From contig UQTB01000034.1 of assembly GCA_900543915.1 (NCBI GenBank), forward strand, positions 1 to 18,622: 18,622 nt of DNA. Direction: 5' to 3'. The notes below the pieces were generated by a model, which was not told where the DNA came from, made no database searches, and saw only the letters and a program-made list of their open reading frames with translations. The position numbers and the translations under genes are program-made. Source of the DNA: an uncultured Eubacteriales bacterium (GTDB taxonomy: Bacteria > Bacillota > Clostridia > Christensenellales > Borkfalkiaceae). Every line of letters starts with the position of its first letter. Positions within the stretch are counted from its first letter, which is position 1. Below, piece after piece: positions 13,748 through 18,622 of the stretch.

Positions 13748-15601
13748 TTAACGCTTTGCCAGATAGACCATCAGCACAGCGATGTCCGCGGGGTTGACAC
13801 CAGAGATCCGCCCCGCCTGCCCGAGATTCGCCGGGCGGACTTTGTCCAGTTTCTGGCGCGCTTCCAGGCGGAGGCCGTCGATGGCGAGATAGTCGATGTC
13901 GGGGGGGAGCATTTTTTCCTCCAGCTTTTTCGCCCGTTCTACCTGCTCGTATTCCTTCTGTAAATATCCCTCGTAGCGCGCGCCCGTCTCCAGCGTCTCC
14001 AAAATGTCCGGCGGATAGCCCTGAAACGCGCCGAACGCCGCGCCGATTTCCCTGACGGAGATGCCCCGCTTGATCATATCCCGGTAAGATACGCCGCCGC
14101 AGAGCGTTTCGCTGCCCCGTTCTTTCAGAAATTCGCCGCAGATCTTGGGGGAGAGGATCTCCCGGCTCTCCGCCTCCGCCTGCGCCAGCAGCGCGCGGCG
14201 GCGGAGAAAGCGCTCGTACCGTTCGTCCGTCACCAGTCCGATGCGCCGTCCCAGCTCGGTCAGGCGGAAATCCGCGTTGTCCTGCCGTAAGAGAATCCGG
14301 TGTTCGGCGCGGGAGGTCATGATGCGGTAGGGCTCATTGGTTCCCTTGGTGACGAGGTCGTCGATCAGCACGCCCGTATACGCCTGATCGCGCTGCAGGA
14401 CGACGCCCTCCCTGCCCTCGAGATACATCGCGGCGTTGACGCCCGCGATCAGCCCCTGCGCGGCCGCCTCCTCATAGCCGGAGGTCCCGTTGATCTGTCC
14501 CGCGCAGAAGAGCCCCGGCAGTTTTTTGTATTCCAGCGTGGGCTTTAAGTCCAGAGAATCGATGCAGTCGTATTCGATCGCGTACGCGTACCGCATGATC
14601 TCGCAGTGCTCCAGCCCGGCGACCGTGCGGTACATTTCCCGCTGTACGTCGTGCGGGAGGGAAGAGGACATGCCCTGCACGTAAATTTCATTGGTGTTCT
14701 CCCCCTCCGGCTCCAGAAAGAGCTGATGGCGGGCTTTGTCCGCAAAGCGCACGACTTTATCCTCGATGGAGGGGCAGTAGCGCGGCCCCGTCCCGCGGAT
14801 GACGCCCGCGTAGAGCGGGGAGCGGTGCAGGTTCGCGCGGATGATCTCGTGCGTTCTCTCGTTGGTGTAGGTGAGATAGCAGGGAATCTGCTTTTGCGGG
14901 ACGCGTTCTGTTAGATAGGAGAAAGGGTAGAGATCGGTCTCTCCCTCCTGAATCTCGCATTTGGAAAAGTCGATGGTGCGCGCATCCACGCGGGCGGGCG
15001 TGCCCGTCTTGAAGCGGCGCACCGAAAAGCCGAGATCCAGAAGGCTCGCCGTCAGATCGTTCGCCGCGGCAAAGCCGTTCGGCCCCGCGCTTTTCTTCCA
15101 TTCCCCCGCGATGACGGAGCCGTTCAGATAGACGCCCGTCGCCAGCACGACGGCGGGCGCGAAGACCGCGCTGCCGTACGCGGTTAAAATGCCCGCCGTT
15201 TTTCCGTTCTCGGTCAGAATCGCCGTGGCCTCGCCCTGCAGAATGCGCAGGTTCGGCGTATTCTCCAGCGTCTGTTTCATCAGCGCGTGGTAGCGGAATT
15301 TGTCCTCCTGCCCCCGGAGGCTGTGCACCGCCGCGCCCTTGCCGCGGTTCAGCATGCGGATCTGCAGGCAGGCCTTGTCCGCGTTCACGCCCATCTCTCC
15401 GCCCAGCGCGTCGATCTCGCGCACCAAATGCCCCTTCGCCGTTCCGCCGACGGAGGGGTTGCACGCCATGAAGGCGATGCTGTCCAGATTGAGCGTCAAA
15501 AGGGCGGTCTTGTGCCCCAGGCGGGCGAGGGCGAGCGCCGCTTCCGCACCCGCGTGCCCCGCGCCGACGACGATTGCTTCGAATGTTCCTTCGGTGTTCA
15601 T
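13748..15601 (-). CDS. mnmG: tRNA uridine-5-carboxymethylaminomethyl(34) synthesis enzyme MnmG (GidA)
   Basis: FAD enzyme that, with MnmE, modifies the wobble uridine of several tRNAs. 617 residues, normal length. The N-terminal FAD-binding GAGHAG is at 13-18, followed by FMACNPSVGGTAKGHLVREID and GGEMGVNADKACLQIRMLN. The second signature, CAGQINGTSGYEEAAAQG, and the C-terminal helical MnmE/tRNA-binding part are present. Only one ATG fits the family start. The SD (AGGGAG, plus 15632-15637) is about 30 bases away in the linear message and is separated from the ATG by a stable hairpin. Location next to dnaA is typical of the replication-origin region. Confidence 0.97.
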   Translation of the reverse strand: MNTEGTFEAIVVGAGHAGAEAALALARLGHKTALLTLNLDSIAFMACNPSVGGTAKGHLVREIDALGGEMGVNADKACLQIRMLNRGKGAAVHSLRGQEDKFRYHALMKQTLENTPNLRILQGEATAILTENGKTAGILTAYGSAVFAPAVVLATGVYLNGSVIAGEWKKSAGPNGFAAANDLTASLLDLGFSVRRFKTGTPARVDARTIDFSKCEIQEGETDLYPFSYLTERVPQKQIPCYLTYTNERTHEIIRANLHRSPLYAGVIRGTGPRYCPSIEDKVVRFADKARHQLFLEPEGENTNEIYVQGMSSSLPHDVQREMYRTVAGLEHCEIMRYAYAIEYDCIDSLDLKPTLEYKKLPGLFCAGQINGTSGYEEAAAQGLIAGVNAAMYLEGREGVVLQRDQAYTGVLIDDLVTKGTNEPYRIMTSRAEHRILLRQDNADFRLTELGRRIGLVTDERYERFLRRRALLAQAEAESREILSPKICGEFLKERGSETLCGGVSYRDMIKRGISVREIGAAFGAFQGYPPDILETLETGARYEGYLQKEYEQVERAKKLEEKMLPPDIDYLAIDGLRLEARQKLDKVRPANLGQAGRISGVNPADIAVLMVYLAKR

Positions 15602-15611
15602 AGAGCGTCAA

Positions 15612-15631
15612 AACGGGCGTTCCCGCCCGTT
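15612..15631 (-). promoter_or_regulatory. Hairpin between mnmG Shine-Dalgarno and start codon
   Basis: On the minus-strand message AACGGGCG-GGAA-CGCCCGTT forms an 8-bp stem closed by a GNRA tetraloop. AGGGAG ends directly before it and the ATG lies 10 bases after it. A short T run (TTTT) follows, so it could also be a weak terminator after dnaA. Confidence 0.7.
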
Positions 15632-15639
15632 CTCCCTGT

Positions 15640-16968
15640 TTATTTTTTCAGCAGCATGTTCTTGAGGTCGTCCACCTGCGTCGCCACGCGCGGGTTGGTG
15701 TTGATGAGCTCCGCGACCTTGTCGCGCGCATAGATGACCGTCGTGTGGTCTCTGCCGCCCATTTTCTGCCCGATGGTCATCAGAGGCAGACTCATGAGGT
15801 CGGTGATGAGATAGATGCAGATCTGCCGCGGCTCGACGAATTCCTTGTTTTTCTTCTTGCCCAGAAGGTCGCTCTTGGAGATGTGGAAGAAGTCGCAGGT
15901 GCACTTAATGATGTCGTCCACCTCGATTTCCTCCTGCGAAGAGGCGATGCTCTCTTTGAGCGCTTCGCGCGCGAGTTCGACGGTGATGGGCTTTTCGTGC
16001 AGCTTGGAGGCGAAAATCACCTTCGTGAGCTTGCCGATCAGGGTGCGGATATCCTCCTCGGAATTTTCCGCGAGGTAGGTCAGCACCCCCATGTCGATCA
16101 TACATTTGCGCTCTTCCGCCTTGCGCTTCAAGATGGCGATCCTGGTCTCCATGTCGGGGGGCTGCACGTCCGCGAGGAGCCCTCCCTCGAAGCGGGTGCG
16201 CAGGCGGTCTTCCAGCACCTCGATCTCCTTGGGGGAGCGGTCTGAGGTGAGCACGATCTGCTTGTTGTGCAGCACCAGTTCGTTGAAAGTGTGGAAAAAT
16301 TCCATCTGCGTGCCCGGCTTTTTGGCGAGGAACTGCACGTCGTCCAGCAATAAAACGTCCACGTTCCGGTATTTGCTGCGGAACGCCGCGCCGTCGTTCT
16401 TTCCGCGGGAGATGGACTCGATCAGCTGATTGGTGAACTGCTCGCAGGTCGCGTATACCACGTTGACGGACGGGTTGTGGATCTTGATGTAGTTCGCGAT
16501 CGCCATTAAGATGTGCGTTTTTCCCAGCCCCGTGCCGCCGTAGATAAAGAGGGGGTTATACGCCTCGCCGGGCGCTTCCGCAACGGCCTTCGCCGCCGCG
16601 CAGATAAAGCGGTTGGAGTCGCCCACCACGAAGCTGTCGAACGTCAGCTTGGGGTCGATGGGCGAAGAGGGGAGGTCGGAGGAGAGCCGCTCGTTTTTCT
16701 CCTCGAAGTATTTTTCCTTTTTGTCCCCGATGAAGAGGGAAAAATCGGTGATGCCGCTGTTCGTGCGGGCGAGCGCGTCGCGCACCTTGTCGCCCAGCCT
16801 GCCGTTGACCGCGTTGGCAAAGTGTTCGCTCGGGGTCATCAGAATCAGTTTGTTGTTCTGAATGTCGATGGGCGTGATGGTTTCGATAAACGTCGCGTAC
16901 GAGATGGAAGAGACGGTTTTTTCCAGTTCTCCCAGCGCGTTGTTCCATAAAATTTCAAAGTATTCCAT
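15640..16968 (-). CDS. dnaA: Chromosomal replication initiator DnaA
   Basis: Binds DnaA boxes and opens the origin. 442 residues, normal length. Domain I is at 1-80, a short linker II about 82-105, the AAA+ domain has Walker A GGTGLGKT at 144-151 and Walker B VLLLDD near 205-210, and the C-terminal DNA-binding domain carries GGRDHTTVIYARDKV from 404. ATG 16968 has GGAGGGG five bases before it; an upstream in-frame ATG at 17115 would add 49 residues unlike the family. Unlike most Firmicutes it is not followed by dnaN: mnmG follows on the same strand and recF lies divergently upstream. Confidence 0.97.
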   Translation of the reverse strand: MEYFEILWNNALGELEKTVSSISYATFIETITPIDIQNNKLILMTPSEHFANAVNGRLGDKVRDALARTNSGITDFSLFIGDKKEKYFEEKNERLSSDLPSSPIDPKLTFDSFVVGDSNRFICAAAKAVAEAPGEAYNPLFIYGGTGLGKTHILMAIANYIKIHNPSVNVVYATCEQFTNQLIESISRGKNDGAAFRSKYRNVDVLLLDDVQFLAKKPGTQMEFFHTFNELVLHNKQIVLTSDRSPKEIEVLEDRLRTRFEGGLLADVQPPDMETRIAILKRKAEERKCMIDMGVLTYLAENSEEDIRTLIGKLTKVIFASKLHEKPITVELAREALKESIASSQEEIEVDDIIKCTCDFFHISKSDLLGKKKNKEFVEPRQICIYLITDLMSLPLMTIGQKMGGRDHTTVIYARDKVAELINTNPRVATQVDDLKNMLLKK

Positions 16969-16985
16969 AAATTCCCCTCCGGGTC

Positions 16986-17015
16986 TTGCTTTTGTGTCCC
17001 CTGATATGGTATAAT
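16986..17015 (+). promoter_or_regulatory. Possible promoter of recF
   Basis: TTGCTT (16986-16991), an 18-base spacer, and TATAAT (17010-17015). The leader to recF would be about 110 bases and antisense to the dnaA leader. Confidence 0.55.
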
Positions 17016-17086
17016 CAATAATAGGGCAGTTGCCGCCGCGCGGCAGGGTTCCCTTTTTGCGTCCGGCGGCTGTCCCGGCAGTATTT

Positions 17087-17115
17087 ATGATAATACAAAA
17101 CGCGAAAAAAGTCAA
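17087..17115 (-). promoter_or_regulatory. Promoter of dnaA
   Basis: Read on the minus strand: TTGACT (plus 17110-17115), a 17-base spacer, and TATCAT (plus 17087-17092). It is the best match upstream of dnaA. Confidence 0.75.
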
Positions 17116-17133
17116 TCGGAATCGTTTTTGAAT

Positions 17134-18225
17134 ATGCGGATTAAGACCTTGCGCTTAAAAAATTTCAGAAATTACGCGGAAGCGGAAATATCGTTCGCGG
17201 ACGGCGTAACCGTTTTATCGGGGGCGAACGCGCAGGGAAAGACCAATTGCGCAGAGGCGATCTTTTTTCTCTGCACGGGCTATTCTCCGCGCGTGACGCG
17301 CGAAAAGCAGCTCGTCCGCCTGGGTGAGGAGAGCGGCTATACGGAGGGGACGGCGGAGTCGCTGTACGGCCCGGTCAAAGTGCATATCGATCTCTTCCGG
17401 AACGACAAAAAGGCGATCTTCATCAACGAGATGCCCGTTCCCCGCATCGGAGAGCTGTTCGGGAACATCCACTCGGTTTTTTTCAACCCCGGCGAGCTGA
17501 AGCTCGTTCAGGAGAGCCCGGAAGACCGGCGGCGGTTTATGAACCTAGCGCTGTCGCAGATGTCAAAGCAGTACTTTTACGCGCTGCAGAAGTACAATAA
17601 GATCCTTTTCCAGAGAAATAACCTCTTGAAAAGCGGCAGGTTCGATCTGAGAGAAACGCTGTCCGTCTGGGACGAGCAGCTTTCCGTTTACGCCGCAAAG
17701 ATCATAGCGCGGCGGAACGAGCTTCTGGAAAAGCTCTCTCCGCTGGCGGAAGAGGCGCATGCCTTCATTTCGTCCGGCAAGGAGGCGCTGAAACTCTCCG
17801 CGGAGAGCGGATACCGGGGCGGCGAAGAGGAAATAAGAGAGGCTTTTTTGAAGGATTTGCACCGGGCGGCGGAGAAAGACCTCCGCCTGGGTTTTACGAC
17901 CGTCGGCCCCCATCGGGACGATATGAAGATCTTTCTGAACGGAGAAGACGTCAGGCTGTACGGTTCGCAGGGGCAGCAGCGCACGGTCGCGCTGTCGCTG
18001 AAACTCGCGGAGACGGAGATCTTCCGGGATCGCTTCGGGGAATATCCCATTCTGATCCTGGACGACGTGCTGAGCGAGCTGGATAAATCCCGCAGGAGAA
18101 AGCTGATGGCTAAGGTAGGGGGGATTCAGACGATCCTGACCTGCACTTCTGTGGAAAGCGCGGTTCTGAAAGGGTTTGAGTATTCGAAAATCACGGTTAA
18201 AAACGGAGTATTAAAGGGATTATGA
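17134..18225 (+). CDS. recF: DNA replication/repair protein RecF
   Basis: SMC-like ATPase that helps load RecA at gaps. 363 residues, normal length. N-terminal MRIKTLRLKNFRNY is the family start. Walker A GANAQGKT is at 30-37, the ABC signature is in the block SQGQQRTVALSLKLAE, and Walker B/D-loop is YPILILDDVLSELD. ATG 17134 is preferred over TTG 17128 because of the family start; no good SD is visible for either (only GGAATCG), so translation initiation may be weak. The stop overlaps the next start (ATGA). Confidence 0.95.
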   Translation: MRIKTLRLKNFRNYAEAEISFADGVTVLSGANAQGKTNCAEAIFFLCTGYSPRVTREKQLVRLGEESGYTEGTAESLYGPVKVHIDLFRNDKKAIFINEMPVPRIGELFGNIHSVFFNPGELKLVQESPEDRRRFMNLALSQMSKQYFYALQKYNKILFQRNNLLKSGRFDLRETLSVWDEQLSVYAAKIIARRNELLEKLSPLAEEAHAFISSGKEALKLSAESGYRGGEEEIREAFLKDLHRAAEKDLRLGFTTVGPHRDDMKIFLNGEDVRLYGSQGQQRTVALSLKLAETEIFRDRFGEYPILILDDVLSELDKSRRRKLMAKVGGIQTILTCTSVESAVLKGFEYSKITVKNGVLKGL

Positions 18226-18622
18226 AAAGAATGAAATGCAATCTCTCCCAGCGGTTTGAAGTCGTCCTGGACAGCGACCTCATTGACCGCGTGGGGGAAG
18301 AACTGAGCGGCATCGTAAAGCCGGGAAAGGTCATGATCGTCGCGGACGAGGCGGTCGCCGGGCTGTTCGGCGGGCGCGTAAAAACATCGCTCGAGGCGGC
18401 GGGGTTCGAGGCCTCCGTCTTCCCCTTTGCGCAGGGAGAAAACTCCAAGACTTTAAAGACGGTGGAGCAGCTCGCCGCGGCGCTTTCGGACGGGCTCTTT
18501 TCCAAGTCCGACCTCATCGTCGGGCTGGGCGGCGGCGTGGCGATGGATCTCGCGGCGATGACCGCGATGCTCTATTACCGCGGTACGCGCCACGCGTTCA
18601 TCCCCACTACGCTGACGGCGGC
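18222..18622 (+). CDS. aroB: 3-dehydroquinate synthase-like protein, 5' part (3' end outside window)
   Basis: The first about 133 residues of an AroB-family enzyme, which in the shikimate pathway converts DAHP to 3-dehydroquinate. The NAD-binding part is seen: VMIVADEAVAGLFG, then FPFAQGENSKTLKTVEQL (family GExxK) and DLIVGLGGGVAMDLAAMTA, then YYRGTRHAFIPTTLTA. The residues after GGGV are AMD rather than the usual V/I-G-D, and the end reads PTTLTA rather than PTTLLA. It is therefore a divergent AroB or a related sugar-phosphate cyclase; the metal-binding histidines are outside the window. ATG 18222 overlaps the recF stop (ATGA). Confidence 0.75.
   Translation, partial: MKRMKCNLSQRFEVVLDSDLIDRVGEELSGIVKPGKVMIVADEAVAGLFGGRVKTSLEAAGFEASVFPFAQGENSKTLKTVEQLAAALSDGLFSKSDLIVGLGGGVAMDLAAMTAMLYYRGTRHAFIPTTLTA

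Larger units (their letters stand above)
16969..17133. promoter_or_regulatory. dnaA-recF divergent intergenic region with imperfect hairpin in the dnaA leader
   Basis: It holds the two divergent promoters annotated separately. The dnaA leader is long (about 110 bases), and its minus-strand message contains GGGACAGCCGCCG (plus 17064-17076), which pairs imperfectly with CGGCGGCAACTGCCC (plus 17025-17039). I see no TTATNCACA box on either strand, so this is not recognisable as oriC. Confidence 0.5.

Noticed and set aside
16969..17133. Replication origin (oriC) between dnaA and recF
   Set aside because: No TTATNCACA-type box or AT-rich unwinding repeats could be found by eye on either strand.

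Overview
The window looks like chromosomal DNA of a Gram-positive, Clostridia-like bacterium (Firmicutes). The evidence is strong AGGAGG-type ribosome binding sites, many ATGA/GTGA gene overlaps, sigma-A-type promoters, and a cysE-cysS pair as in other Firmicutes. Most of the DNA is GC-rich; about 1.65-2.65 kb is clearly AT-richer. An uncultured gut clostridial lineage (Christensenellales/Borkfalkia-like) is plausible, but that is a guess from gene style only.

Layout. (1) 2-1521: the 3' end of a surface-type DUF11 repeat protein whose last module is out of frame and ends in a very cysteine-rich tail, followed by a terminator. (2) 1.65-2.65 kb: an AT-rich island with a small XRE-type regulator and a decayed tyrosine recombinase, ending exactly at the 3' end of a tRNA-Arg(ACG) gene. 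This is the usual architecture of a relic integrative element. (3) 2878-3866: a two-gene unit, a membrane zinc-ribbon protein and a P-loop kinase-like protein. (4) 4140-10469, minus strand: an apparent eight-gene operon (deoR-type regulator, cysE, cysS, compact alaS, small beta-rich protein, elaA, gtrA, tfoX-N) with a consensus promoter, a palindrome over its -10 box, and a strong terminator at its end. (5) 10653-12439, plus strand: divergent serS plus a flavin-reductase-like gene. (6) 12515-16968, minus strand: dnaA, mnmG and a cytoplasmic trehalase-like gene. (7) 17134-18622, plus strand: recF and the 5' part of an aroB-like gene, diverging from dnaA.

The genes serve mainly translation (three aminoacyl-tRNA synthetases, tRNA-Arg, MnmG), cysteine synthesis (CysE) and replication/repair (DnaA, RecF). 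Most of the window is ordinary housekeeping DNA and I found no clear new defence or biosynthetic system. The best leads are the AlaRS that lacks two usual modules, the hairpin between the mnmG Shine-Dalgarno and its start codon, the out-of-frame DUF11/Cys-rich terminus, and the integrase relic beside a tRNA with a T-stem mismatch.
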